Below, piece by piece: positions 51,241 through 59,635 of a DNA stretch of 64,000 bases. The position numbers and the translations under genes are program-made. How positions within the stretch are numbered: position 1 is the stretch's first letter; each line of letters begins with the position of its first letter. The stretch is from JAJECS01 sp965219705 (GTDB lineage: Bacteria > Chloroflexota > UBA11872), in the NCBI GenBank assembly GCA_965219705.1, contig OZ244789.1, positions 1,550,001-1,614,000 on the forward strand. Reading direction: 5' to 3'. The notes under the pieces were generated by a model. That model did no database searches. It was not told the origin of the DNA and was given only the letters and a program-made list of their open reading frames with translations.

Positions 51241-51665
51241 CTGGCTTCGCCCACCAACTCGATTCTGTCACCGTAACGTCGAAAGTCTGACGTGTTAAAG
51301 GTCAGCAGCCTGCGCTCGCCGTGCGCCAGCATGGTCGCCACGATGTTGGCGTCGTGAATCTGCCGTCCTCCCACTGAAACCTCACGACACAGCGCGATCA
51401 GCTTCTCGGTAACCACGGGGCCGTCCTCAAGGATCTCGAAGCTGCCGATCAATCGGGTCGCGTCATCCAGCGCGTCATCACGTTTGATGGGGACTGACCA
51501 CGTCTGCGGACGGGTGACCACTGACAGGTACTCCCGCACGACCTGACGGCTGATCCGCAGCGGTTCAGGCGCTTGAAGAGCGCCTGCCAGCCTCGCTCTG
51601 GCGACATCGTGGTCCGGCGCTTCCAGAATGCGGGAACTGATGAGGACGTTGGTGTCGATGAACAT
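51237..51665 (-). CDS. PIN-domain toxin (VapC-like)
   Basis: A 142-residue predicted Mg-dependent RNase. MFIDTNVLISS supplies the first Asp, SRQVVREYLSVVTRP the conserved Glu, and IHDANIVATMLAHGERRLLTFNTSDF the third and fourth acidic positions. It follows the DUF7662-like gene by 8 bp on the same strand, so that gene is the probable antitoxin, which would be an unusual partner. The ATG at 51665 is fixed by homology. Lower GC than the flanks. Confidence 0.83.
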   Translation of the reverse strand: MFIDTNVLISSRILEAPDHDVARARLAGALQAPEPLRISRQVVREYLSVVTRPQTWSVPIKRDDALDDATRLIGSFEILEDGPVVTEKLIALCREVSVGGRQIHDANIVATMLAHGERRLLTFNTSDFRRYGDRIELVGEAS

Positions 51666-51673
51666 GGCGCGGG

Positions 51674-52081
51674 CTATACCCTGTCGTCGTAAATGTCCTC
51701 GCGCCTGAGACTCAGGTCCTCCGGCCATCCACCAGCGCTGTGGACGGGCCAAACCGCGTCGAGTCTCAGACGGCGAACAGCCTTCGTGCGATTCTGCGGT
51801 CTGAGCACGAGCGTCTCGGTATCCATATCGACACTGGCCGTCTCCCATCCGGCGACACCCCAGGCAAGGGCCTGACTGTGGCCGTTGCCGCCGCGCTGAT
51901 TGGACCACCAAGGCCGATGAAGACGCGCGGAGGCCGGCAACCCGAAGCCCAAGATCGACTCGATCTCTCTGAAGCTCGTCCGCCATTCCCGGGCCGGACG
52001 GCCGCACAGATGCGTGTACAGCCGGTAATATTTGCCCCGAATCGCCATTTCCCGGAACTTCCGGTCCCGATCTATCGCCAT
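51674..52081 (-). CDS. DUF7662-like protein, probable PIN partner
   Basis: A 135-residue protein. The core reads KYYRLYTHLCGRPAREWRTS, FREIESILGFGLPASARLH, WWSNQR and QALAWGVAGWETASVDMDTE. This is a compact domain that recurs in many bacteria as a possible DNA- or toxin-binding module (DUF7662 by my recollection). The ATG at 52081 has AGGAG 10 nt upstream; Met12 is an alternative. A longer, unrelated tail of about 50 residues follows. It is first in a two-gene unit with the PIN protein. Confidence 0.65.
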   Translation of the reverse strand: MAIDRDRKFREMAIRGKYYRLYTHLCGRPAREWRTSFREIESILGFGLPASARLHRPWWSNQRGGNGHSQALAWGVAGWETASVDMDTETLVLRPQNRTKAVRRLRLDAVWPVHSAGGWPEDLSLRREDIYDDRV

Positions 52082-52277
52082 GCTGGTTCATCTCCTCGAT
52101 TAGGGGGCGGGCAGGTGACTGCTCTTCATAGTGTAGTTAGTTAGTGCGAATAGGCAAGTGCCGTCAACGGTGGAAACGGTGCGGGAGACGACGGCGGGGC
52201 ACTCAAGGTTGACGAGGATTGCCAGCGCGCCGCACACTAAGCTCCGTATGTAGAACTCCGTACAAGGATGTGGTGCA

Positions 52278-52526
52278 GTGGCTCGGCTGGATGTACGGCT
52301 GGATACCGAGCATCGACGGCGGTTGGAGGAGCTTGCGGCAGTGAGGGCCAAGCCCATCTCCGACGTAGTGCGCCGCCTGATCGATGACGCCTACGAGGAT
52401 GTCTTGCGGGATCGCCGACGACAGGCCGTCGAGCGCTTGATCAGGCTGGAGGTTGAGGACCCGCCGGACGCGGCAACCCTCTCGCGCGAGCTGGAGGCGG
52501 CGCATGAGCCCGGCGGCCTTCATTGA
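52278..52526 (+). CDS. ribbon-helix-helix antitoxin (VapB-like)
   Basis: An 82-residue protein with an N-terminal RHH motif, MARLDVRLDTEHRRRLEELA followed by AVRAKPISDVVRRLIDDAY. An acidic C-terminal tail probably wraps the toxin. Its end overlaps the next PIN gene by 23 nt. It probably binds DNA as a dimer and represses its own promoter. It is divergent from the other PIN module. Confidence 0.8.
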   Translation: MARLDVRLDTEHRRRLEELAAVRAKPISDVVRRLIDDAYEDVLRDRRRQAVERLIRLEVEDPPDAATLSRELEAAHEPGGLH

Positions 52527-52962
52527 CGCCAACATCCCGATCTACGCCGCCGGTCGGGAGCATCCGTTCAAAGCGCCGTGCGCTCGGGTGCTCATGATGG
52601 CCGCGGAGCATCCCCAGTCGTTTGTTACGGATGCCGGGGCTCTGCAAGAGCTCGTGCACCGCTACGTGGCCTCTGGACGATGGGCGTTGGGGCGCGAGGT
52701 CCTGCAGACCTTCGGCGAGGTGATGCACGACCGGATTGAACCCGTCTATGCGGCGGATATCCATGCGGCGGGAAGGTTGACGGACCGCCAGCCGGGAATA
52801 AGCGCCCGCGACCTCTTGCACGCGGCCGTGATGCAGCGCCTGGGCGCCGATCGGATCATCTCGGTGGACGCCGACTTCGACCGCCTAACCGGCATCATCC
52901 GCCTGGACCCACTGCGGGTAGATGAATGGGCCAACTCCGTGCGCCCCCGCGTGGGTCGATAG
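52504..52962 (+). CDS. PIN-domain toxin (VapC-like)
   Basis: A 152-residue predicted RNase. PAAFIDANIPIYAAGREHP gives the first Asp, TDAGALQELVHRYVA the Glu, ISARDLLHAAVMQRLGADRI and SVDADFDRL the remaining acidic residues. The ATG at 52504 lies within the antitoxin gene. It is the second vapBC-type module within 2 kb and differs in sequence from the first. Confidence 0.85.
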   Translation: MSPAAFIDANIPIYAAGREHPFKAPCARVLMMAAEHPQSFVTDAGALQELVHRYVASGRWALGREVLQTFGEVMHDRIEPVYAADIHAAGRLTDRQPGISARDLLHAAVMQRLGADRIISVDADFDRLTGIIRLDPLRVDEWANSVRPRVGR

Positions 52963-53295
52963 CCGAGTGTTCGCCAAAGGCCGCGGCGGTGGCAGGACCA
53001 AACTCGCAGTGCAACCCTGGAGACCAAAGGCGCGCCCCGGAATTCGAATCCCCTAGGGCGGCAATGGAGAGTCTGGCCGAGCCAATGCCTCATATGCGGC
53101 AATCTGCCTGGCCGGAATGGTGCTTCCTACAGCCGCCGTTCGCCTAAGCGGGCGCGAAACGGCCCGGTGAGGCGCGAGTCATTGCAGGCAAGAGAGGGCT
53201 GCGGGTAGCCGCGATTGCCGTGCGTTATTCCGGTCCAGGCAGCATAATATGGGGACTGACGGTTCGAGCACTGAGCCGCCACGGAGAATCAGGTC
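52963..53295. other. 333-bp intergenic region
   Basis: No gene is supported here. A short stretch (53025-53060) contains a TTCGAATCCCC sequence like a tRNA T-arm, but no cloverleaf can be built around it. An AT-rich CATAATATGG near 53248 could be a -10 region for the downstream methyltransferase gene. No partner -35 is convincing. Confidence 0.4.
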
Positions 53296-54357
53296 ATGGC
53301 CAACTACCAAGATTTGAAGAGTCGTCTCGACCACGGTGAGGTGATCATCCTGGACGGGGCCATCGGAACTGAGCTCCAGGCTATGGGCGTGCCCATGCAC
53401 CCTGCCTCATGGTGCGGCCCCGGCAACTATACGCACGCGGCAACCGTGCGACAGATGCACGAGCGATACATCAGGGCGGGGGCCGACGTCATAACCACCA
53501 ATACCTTCAACAACCTGCGCCCTGCGCTGGAGGCCTCCGGGTACAGCGAATTGGTACGGGAAGTAAACGTGCGCGCCGTGGACGCGGCGCTGGACGCTAT
53601 AGCCCGGGCCGCGGTCGACAGGCCCGTGTACATCGCCGGTTCCATCTCGTGCCGAATCCCCATCCGCGACCGCAAAACCGGGACCCTTTTGGGCGGCACT
53701 GGCTACGGGTATGGCACCAGCCTTTCGACGGAGGAATTGCGGGCCTACGCCGAAGAGCAGGCGAATATCCTGGCGGAGTCCGGCGTGGACTTCTTTCTGA
53801 TCGAGAATTTGTGGCACGACAACGAGTCCAGGGCGATAGCCACGGAAGCGGCGAAGGCCACGGGACTACCGGTTTGGGTGGCCTTTACGGTCTCAATGGC
53901 GCCTGACGGACAGACGGTCAGATTGAGTATGGGTGACGACCGCCGCTATAGCACCGGCATGGGAATGCCCATGTGGACGTCGAGTTGGCGGCCGACCGAC
54001 GTTAATATGAGCCTGGCCGAAGGCATCGACGAGATCGCATCGCTGAGTCCCGACGTACTTGGAGTGTTTCACAGCCGGCTAGCTGAGACTACGCTGGCGC
54101 TCCAGGTCATGCTTGACCAGTGGTCTGGGCCCGTCGTCGTCTACCCGGATGCTGGCAGAGATGACTATCTCGAAACTTGGCAGGACAGCAGCGTTAGCAA
54201 CGAAGAGACTGCGGCGGAGCTGACGCGGGAAGCCGCCACTTGGGTCGAGATGGGGGCCCAGATCATTGGCACCTGCTGTGGATTCGGCGCCGACTACATC
54301 AAGGCTCTGCGCGGCGCCCTGCCGGACCGGATCTCATCGCCGCGAAGACTTGCGTAG
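53296..54357 (+). CDS. homocysteine S-methyltransferase-like protein (BHMT/MetH-N type)
   Basis: A 353-residue TIM-barrel methyltransferase. ILDGAIGTELQAMGVPM opens the fold, and GADVITTNTFNNLRPALEAS and ESGVDFFLIENLWHDNE follow. GTCCGFG near the C-terminus gives two zinc Cys ligands. The first zinc Cys, normally in a GxNC-like strand, is replaced by GVFHSRL. It is followed by two flavin oxidoreductases that act on methylated or secondary amines, which suggests demethylation of glycine betaine or related compounds. The ATG at 53296 is 13 bp after an AGAATCAGG-type sequence. Confidence 0.75.
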   Translation: MANYQDLKSRLDHGEVIILDGAIGTELQAMGVPMHPASWCGPGNYTHAATVRQMHERYIRAGADVITTNTFNNLRPALEASGYSELVREVNVRAVDAALDAIARAAVDRPVYIAGSISCRIPIRDRKTGTLLGGTGYGYGTSLSTEELRAYAEEQANILAESGVDFFLIENLWHDNESRAIATEAAKATGLPVWVAFTVSMAPDGQTVRLSMGDDRRYSTGMGMPMWTSSWRPTDVNMSLAEGIDEIASLSPDVLGVFHSRLAETTLALQVMLDQWSGPVVVYPDAGRDDYLETWQDSSVSNEETAAELTREAATWVEMGAQIIGTCCGFGADYIKALRGALPDRISSPRRLA

Positions 54358-54436
54358 GCTGCTTCACGGAGAGACTCCAAATATCCAAGCACATGTGACG
54401 TAGAACAGGCCTCCGGATCGACGGGAGGGATCTCTG

Positions 54437-55969
54437 ATGGAATCCAATCCACTGGTGGTTGTCGGGGCTGGGGTGTCGGGCGCGGCCGCCGCCATCGAAG
54501 CGGCCCGAGCCGGAGTGCGGGTCACCCTCATCGACGAGAACCCCATTGGCGTCTCCATGATGGGGCTGGACGTACCTCAGTTTTTCGGCAAACGGACCAT
54601 GGGCACGCTGCCCAACAAGGACGTGATGCTGGAGAGAGTGGCTGCGGCCAACAACGCTCTAGCGGAGGCGGAGGAAGCCGGCGTCGAGGTTCAGTTGGGG
54701 ACGTGCGTCTGGGGCGCCTTTCGCAATTTCGAAACCAGCAGGGCCCTCGACGGCCCACAGCTCGGGCTGGCCGACGACGAGCGGTCGTGGATGATCAAGT
54801 ACGACCGACTCATCGTGGCAGCCGGCTCCCGGGACTTGGGGATGTCCTTTCCCGGATCGAACATGGCGGGCGCAATGGGCGCCAACGGCGCTCACTCGCT
54901 GATGAGTCGATACCAGGCGTTGACCTCGCGGCGCATGGTGGTCCTGGGCTCCGGCAACCTGGGCCTCAACACCGCCAGGATGGCGCGGGATAGAGGTGTA
55001 GAGGTAGCCGCCGTCGTGGACGTGTCCTCCTCTCCGCGCGGCGACGAGACCCTCGTGAGGAGGTTGCGGAGCGAGGGCGTAAAGCTATACACCTCCCACA
55101 CCATCAAGGAAGCCGCCGGCAGGGCCGACGATATCGAGTCCGTCGTGCTGGTCGAGATCGACGACAATTGCGAGCCTGTTGCCGGCGCTGAGAAGGTTGT
55201 CTCCGCAGACACCGTCTGCCTCGCCATCGGCCTGGTTCCCAACGTAGAGCTCCTCAGTCTCCTGGGGTGCGACCTTACCTTTGCGTCCGAGCTTGGCGGG
55301 TACGTGCCGGAGCACGACGACCGGATGCGGACCAGCGTCGATACCGTCTTCGTCGCGGGGGATGTCGCCGGCTTCCACGACGGAATGGTCCTGGACACCG
55401 AGATTGCACGAACCCAAGGCCGCCTGGCCGGAGTTGCCGCTGCCGAGTCGCTAGGCGCTATCGGCAAGGACGAAGCGCTCGCCCGGAGAAACGACCTCCA
55501 GGCAGTGGCCGCCGACGCAACACCCAGCGAGGTGCACTCGTGTTGGAAGAGGTGGCATCAGTCCCTCGTGAACGCCGGTGGGCTGAATGTCTTCGCGTGC
55601 CAGTGCGAGGAGGTTACGCGGGCTGAGGTCATAGGCTTGCGGCCTCCGCGCTATTTGGAAGCGGGGTCCGAGCAGATGAGCCGTCGGAGCCTGCGGACCC
55701 AAATGAAGAATGGCCCGGTCAATCCCGACCAGGTCAAGCGCCTGACAAGGGCCGGAATGGGCCACTGCCAGGGCCGGCTTTGCCGTGAGCAGGTGTCGCT
55801 GCTGCTTGCCGAGGAGTCCGGCGCCGACATAGCCAAAATCCCCGTCATGTCCTACCGGCCGCCGGTGCGACCGCTTCCGCTGAGCATCATGTGGCCCCAC
55901 GATGAGACGGAGCAGGTGCGCAGGGACTGGCCCAAGTGGTTCAGCCCAACGAATCGGGTGCTGGGGTAA
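54437..55969 (+). CDS. FAD/NAD(P)-dependent oxidoreductase with BFD-like Fe-S region (HcnB/OoxA-like)
   Basis: A 510-residue flavoprotein. An N-terminal Rossmann motif reads VVVGAGVSGAAAAIEAAR and a second nucleotide site is in VVLGSGNLGLNTARMA. The C-terminal third contains ACQCEEVTRAE and MGHCQGRLCREQV, a BFD-type CxC...CxxxxC [2Fe-2S] site (about residues 393-454). This layout matches the HcnB/OoxA/sarcosine-oxidase-alpha group. The partner DAO-family subunit follows after 34 bp, so they probably form a heteromeric dehydrogenase for a secondary amine such as sarcosine, dimethylglycine or an opine. Confidence 0.82.
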   Translation: MESNPLVVVGAGVSGAAAAIEAARAGVRVTLIDENPIGVSMMGLDVPQFFGKRTMGTLPNKDVMLERVAAANNALAEAEEAGVEVQLGTCVWGAFRNFETSRALDGPQLGLADDERSWMIKYDRLIVAAGSRDLGMSFPGSNMAGAMGANGAHSLMSRYQALTSRRMVVLGSGNLGLNTARMARDRGVEVAAVVDVSSSPRGDETLVRRLRSEGVKLYTSHTIKEAAGRADDIESVVLVEIDDNCEPVAGAEKVVSADTVCLAIGLVPNVELLSLLGCDLTFASELGGYVPEHDDRMRTSVDTVFVAGDVAGFHDGMVLDTEIARTQGRLAGVAAAESLGAIGKDEALARRNDLQAVAADATPSEVHSCWKRWHQSLVNAGGLNVFACQCEEVTRAEVIGLRPPRYLEAGSEQMSRRSLRTQMKNGPVNPDQVKRLTRAGMGHCQGRLCREQVSLLLAEESGADIAKIPVMSYRPPVRPLPLSIMWPHDETEQVRRDWPKWFSPTNRVLG

Positions 55970-56003
55970 AGGGCGGCAAACACCGCATCATTGGAGTGGC
56001 TTC

Positions 56004-57170
56004 ATGCCCGTGGACAGTGCAGACGTAGTCGTCATTGGGGCTGGCGTTTCGGGCCTGAGTTCTGCCTATTTCCTGGCCAAGGCGGGCAGGGATGTCGTGG
56101 TCGTCGACAAGGGGATCGTCGGGGGCGAGGCCTCCGGGCGAAACGGCGGGATGGTCAGCGAGCGGGTTGACGAGCCGCTGCTGATACCGATGGCCGCCGA
56201 AGCCCTGGAGATATGGGCGACGCTGGACGATGAGTTGGGCTATCCCACCGAGTTCGTACAGGGGGGTAGGCTCCAGGTCGCCGTGACGGAAAAGGAGATG
56301 GGCGACCTCCTCTCGGAACGGGACGAAGCGTTGCGCCACGGCCTGCGTGTAGAAATGGTTGACCCGTCGGAGATACGGGACATGATTCCCGGAATCACCG
56401 GGAGGACGCTCGGCGGCCTCTTTTCCGCCAACGGCGGTCACGCCAATACGCAGCTGTCGGTCCAGGCATTCGCATGGGCCTTTCAAGACCTGGGAGGCAG
56501 GCTCTATCAGAACACGACCGTCACGGGCATCCAGGTCGTGGACGGCCGGGTCTCGTCGGTGGAGACGACCGCCGGCGACATCGTGGCCGATATCGTGGTC
56601 GCCGCCGCCGGGCCCCAGACCGCGCTGATGGCGGAGCTGGTGGGCGTTCACGTTCCCGTGGCGCCGGCAAGGGTCGAGATACTGGCGACAGCCCCCCTGG
56701 AGCCACTCTTTAACATCGGCATTGCGGGGAACGGACTCTACGGACACCAGGCCGTCAGGGGAAATCTGATTTTTGGTGGAGGAGCCCACGAATGGGCCGA
56801 CGTGGACCTGACCACCAGTCCTGGCAAGCCCAACACGCCCCTCATCAGGAATATCGCCCGGCGGCTTGCCGAGCTGCTTCCGGGGGTAGCGGACGTACCG
56901 GTAATCCGAAGTTGGGCCGGGGTGGTGGAGCAGGCCCCGGACTATCGGCCCATCATCGACATCCTGGACTGTCCGAGCAACTATGTGGTTGTCACCGCGT
57001 CGGCGCATGGGTTTGGCATCTCACCGGCCACGGGCAAGGTCGTCAGCGATCTGGTGCTCTACGGTGAGACGAACATCGACATCAGCGGCCTTGGGCTGGG
57101 CCGATTTTCCGGCGTTAAGCCCGACTGGCGCGCGGAGCGCGGTTGGAATCCGGCTCCCAAGCGATCCTGA
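56004..57170 (+). CDS. FAD-dependent amine oxidoreductase, DAO family (HcnC/OoxB/sarcosine-oxidase-beta-like)
   Basis: A 388-residue flavoprotein. VVVIGAGVSGLSSAYFLAKAG is the FAD-binding start, followed by EASGRNGGMV, a motif of the family where FAD is buried, and a C-terminal ASAHGFGISPATGKVVSDL with the conserved GH-like region. The ATG at 56004 was chosen; the longer frame overlaps the upstream gene. It is the third gene of a cluster with the methyltransferase-like and HcnB-like genes. The substrate is inferred, not shown. Confidence 0.85.
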   Translation: MPVDSADVVVIGAGVSGLSSAYFLAKAGRDVVVVDKGIVGGEASGRNGGMVSERVDEPLLIPMAAEALEIWATLDDELGYPTEFVQGGRLQVAVTEKEMGDLLSERDEALRHGLRVEMVDPSEIRDMIPGITGRTLGGLFSANGGHANTQLSVQAFAWAFQDLGGRLYQNTTVTGIQVVDGRVSSVETTAGDIVADIVVAAAGPQTALMAELVGVHVPVAPARVEILATAPLEPLFNIGIAGNGLYGHQAVRGNLIFGGGAHEWADVDLTTSPGKPNTPLIRNIARRLAELLPGVADVPVIRSWAGVVEQAPDYRPIIDILDCPSNYVVVTASAHGFGISPATGKVVSDLVLYGETNIDISGLGLGRFSGVKPDWRAERGWNPAPKRS

Positions 57171-57240
57171 CCGCGGTGCCCGCCACGTCGGCCCGGTAAC
57201 CGATGGCCGAAAGTGGGTACTGGGCCACTTTGAGTCCGTC

Positions 57241-57260
57241 ATTCCCGCGGAAGCGGGAAT
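57241..57260. repeat. REP-like hairpin
   Basis: ATTCCCGC-GGAA-GCGGGAAT, an 8-bp perfect stem with a GGAA tetraloop, inside a GTC...CC frame. It lies 70 bp after the amine-oxidoreductase stop and converges on the tRNA array. It probably acts as a bidirectional 3' boundary. Related wording is at 20770-20880. Confidence 0.6.
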
Positions 57261-57362
57261 CCATCCCCGGCCCGCCGACGGGCGAACCGAGGGAGCCGCG
57301 ACGACGTCCGCTGGTGATGGGGCCATGCCGCGCCCCAATGTCAGAGAGACCCACTACCCGAG

Positions 57363-57462
57363 AGCGGTGGACCCAGTCGGACTCGAACCGACGACCTCCT
57401 CAATGCCATTGAGGCGCTCTTCCAGCTGAGCTATGGGCCCTGGGGCCGACATTATGCCCCGC
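57363..57462. repeat. 100-bp direct repeat, left copy of the tRNA array
   Basis: Matches 60781-60880 at 99 of 100 positions (only 57441 differs). It includes the whole tRNA-Ala copy 1 plus 22 bp upstream, ending in a duplicated scrap of the MobA-like gene's 3' end (GGG GCA TAA). A diverged third version surrounds 58897-58969. Confidence 0.95.
57368..57440 (-). tRNA. tRNA-Ala(GGC), copy 1
   Basis: A 73-nt cloverleaf. The acceptor GGGCCCA pairs with TGGGTCC, with one G-T pair. The D arm GCTC...GAGC has GG in the loop. The anticodon stem CCTCA/TGAGG encloses ATGGCAT with anticodon GGC, and the T arm is GTCGG-TTCGAGT-CCGAC. The discriminator is A; CCA is not encoded (CCG follows). Identical to copy 3. 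Confidence 0.96.
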
Positions 57463-57636
57463 GGCTTCCGGACGTCGCCCGCGTGAATCCTATGCGCGTC
57501 GAGGATTGGGGAGATTCCTTGCGTTCCCAGTCGGGCTAAGCTTCTTGGTGTCGTGTGGCTGGCGGGCGATGCCTGTAGCGAGCATGGGAACAGAGATGAA
57601 GGTTGTCGGGTCTGCGGTGTTACGACCGCGTAGTAG

Positions 57637-58761
57637 CTATACCTCTGCAGACTCCTCATACTCTGCAATGATCGTGTCGCTCATATGGGATAGGTGCTCA
57701 GCCCTGGCCAGCATGTCAACTGAATCGTAGGATATGAAAGAGCATTGATCGTATAGCGGACCTCGATCTAAGAGAGAAAAAACTGGTCGCCTGATCTCGC
57801 GGAGGACCTTCTCACGCTTGTCAGGCGGGGCCACGATGTGCAGGTGAATATCCATGTTGGGTTGCAGAGCCAATAGGTCTGCCATCCTCAATAGACCGGA
57901 GTAGATGGCAGTTGTGTGCTCGATTTCATACGCCCTCGACATGGACCGTCCCTTAAGCCACAGCACGTCAATCTGCTCTACGGTCCTCAGGGTCGTGTCG
58001 TCATAGTTGAGGGGTAGCACATCCAGGAATTCTCCGTGCATGTTCGGCGGGACAAGCTCCAGCACCCGGGCCTTGTCATTTCGGGGCACCCAGATGCGGA
58101 ATCCCATCTCGGCCCCGATCTGCGCGACCTTCGCTTGATACTGAATCGATCTCCTGCTGTCCGTTGTCCGCGTGGGCTCTACTGTTGCCGATTCGGATGA
58201 GGCGTCATCGTCAGTATCGTCTGGAACCTCGACTTCCACTACTCTATTGACAGTGCGGATATTCCTCCTACGAGCAAGCTGACGCTTGTCCTTGTCAGTG
58301 AGTGGGTAGCTCTCTGGATGCGCTTGCTGCCTCTTCAACAGGTCGACTAGATAGCTCCCATCAACTTCCTCGAACTTGTTGAGTGATCCCCGAAAGGGTC
58401 CTGTCCAAGAGGTTGTCCCCTTTTCGTGCTGGTTTGTAATGGTTAGGGTATTCCAAACGCTATCGTCTTGGATTGGAATAGACGATTCAGGGTCTAGTGT
58501 GATTATTGGCTTGACATTGAAGCGAACTGTGAATTCGTCAAGCTCATCGCGGATCGGACTGCTGTCGCGATATGCCTTGGAGTCTGCCACAAGGATGCCG
58601 CACCAGCGGGAAAGGCGAGTCAGATAGCAGAGAAAAATGTCGCCTTTGCTGACTCGATTCGCTTGCCGCCAATGCCGTTCCCGAAATCCGGTGACGGTTG
58701 CGCCGCTTGCGCGGAATGCACGCCACGTTTCTGGCGTGAACAGGTCTAGAAAGTACGCCAT
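57637..58761 (-). CDS. EVE/PUA-like domain fused to a predicted PD-(D/E)XK nuclease-type domain
   Basis: A 374-residue protein, cargo of the left tRNA cassette. N-terminal residues 1-140 match an EVE/PUA-like modified-base-reader fold: YFLDLFTPETWRAFRASGA, then VSKGDIFLCYLTRLSRWCGI. An acidic linker (about 175-205, DDTDDDASSES) follows. The C-terminal domain (about 210-370) has VEQIDVLWLKGRSMSRAYEI, EHTTAIYSGLLRMADLLA, consistent with the D...ExE core of a restriction-type nuclease. This layout is that of modification-dependent (type IV) restriction and other anti-phage proteins. It is much lower in GC than the flanks. It reads in the same direction as the tRNAs, 135 bp after copy 2. Confidence 0.65.
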   Translation of the reverse strand: MAYFLDLFTPETWRAFRASGATVTGFRERHWRQANRVSKGDIFLCYLTRLSRWCGILVADSKAYRDSSPIRDELDEFTVRFNVKPIITLDPESSIPIQDDSVWNTLTITNQHEKGTTSWTGPFRGSLNKFEEVDGSYLVDLLKRQQAHPESYPLTDKDKRQLARRRNIRTVNRVVEVEVPDDTDDDASSESATVEPTRTTDSRRSIQYQAKVAQIGAEMGFRIWVPRNDKARVLELVPPNMHGEFLDVLPLNYDDTTLRTVEQIDVLWLKGRSMSRAYEIEHTTAIYSGLLRMADLLALQPNMDIHLHIVAPPDKREKVLREIRRPVFSLLDRGPLYDQCSFISYDSVDMLARAEHLSHMSDTIIAEYEESAEV

Positions 58762-58896
58762 GGAGCCCCCGTTTCGGCGAATCGGATAGACGGCATGTTG
58801 TCAGTCATGCCGGCTTTGCAGTGATTGGGGTTGATCGAGTGCTTTCCTTTCGAAAGCGCCTTCGACACTAGTGGTCTCGATGCTTTTCAAGCGTGG

Positions 58897-58969
58897 TGGA
58901 CCCAGTCGGACTCGAACCGACGAGCTCCTCAATGCCATTGAGGCGCTCTTCAATCTGAGCTATGGGCCC
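58897..58969 (-). tRNA. tRNA-Ala(GGC), copy 2, diverged
   Basis: The same cloverleaf as copies 1 and 3, but with changes in the D loop (CTGG to ATTG, losing one of the conserved GG) and one in the variable region. It encodes CCA (58894-58896), unlike the other copies. Acceptor, anticodon and T arms are intact. Its 5' flank is a diverged form of the shared flank, still keeping a stop codon in the MobA-like frame. Confidence 0.88.
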
Positions 58970-59047
58970 TGGAGCCGACACTATACCCTGCGGCCGCCGG
59001 AGCGCAGGGAAGTCGGTCATGTGCCTTTGGCTAGTCGACAAGAGCCC

Positions 59048-59635
59048 TCAGGGTCGGGGAATTTCTCCGGGGTCGTCAATCGAATCAGAGTCTTCTCCAC
59101 GTAGCAGCCGGTATCCTTTCCAATTCGAGACATGCGTAGCTATTCGCCCGATCAGGTCTGTCTTACGTTCCTTGCTGCGAGTCTTCATTCCAAGCTGGCC
59201 GGCCAGTTCGGTCAAGACTGATAATGGTTCTCCCGACCGCTCAAGTGCGGACACGATGTCCGGGGTGTCCATGCGAGATAACTCCCGCTTAAGTCTATGA
59301 GCGCGCACTTTGATATCGGCGGGATTCATGGATCTATTGGCTGAGGGTTTCCTCGCGTCTCGCATGCCCATGAGTTTTCGAATCCCGCCATCCCTTCGCG
59401 CCCGTTCTGCCAGAATGTCGAGGCGCGAGAGGCCCTCTGCTAACTCGCGGCTGGACTCCAATGTTGGAATCGACTCAACAAGCAGTCTGAACTCCTCCAG
59501 AAAGCTCTGAGCCTCGTTGAGGGTACGTATGAGTTCGTCTTTCTCTTCATTCGACGGGAGAGAGGCGAGCAAGGCCCTCATCCCTTTCATAAGGGCATCT
59601 GTTGGGTATCGCGCGGTGCGGTTTGTCGTAGTCAT
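59048..59635 (-). CDS. hypothetical helical protein with SAP/Rho-N-like C-terminus, partner of ParA
   Basis: A 195-residue protein. The N-terminal half is helical and charged (LPSNEEKDELIRTLNEAQSF). The last 60 residues resemble a SAP or Rho-N helical nucleic-acid-binding module: VLTELAGQLGMKTRSKERKT, DLIGRIATHVSNWKGYRLLRG. The start overlaps the stop of the upstream ParA gene (ATGA at 59632-59635), so the two are coupled. It might act as the DNA-binding partner (ParB-like) of the ATPase. I know no named family. Confidence 0.6.
   Translation of the reverse strand: MTTTNRTARYPTDALMKGMRALLASLPSNEEKDELIRTLNEAQSFLEEFRLLVESIPTLESSRELAEGLSRLDILAERARRDGGIRKLMGMRDARKPSANRSMNPADIKVRAHRLKRELSRMDTPDIVSALERSGEPLSVLTELAGQLGMKTRSKERKTDLIGRIATHVSNWKGYRLLRGEDSDSIDDPGEIPRP

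Noticed and set aside
53025..53060. T-arm-like TTCGAATCCCC suggesting a tRNA relic
   Set aside because: The putative stem does not pair and no other tRNA arms are present.
57354..57668. 104-residue minus-strand reading frame over tRNA copy 1 (contains GPIAQLEERLNGIEEVVGSS)
   Set aside because: Its recognisable stretch is the well-known shadow translation of a tRNA gene, not a protein.
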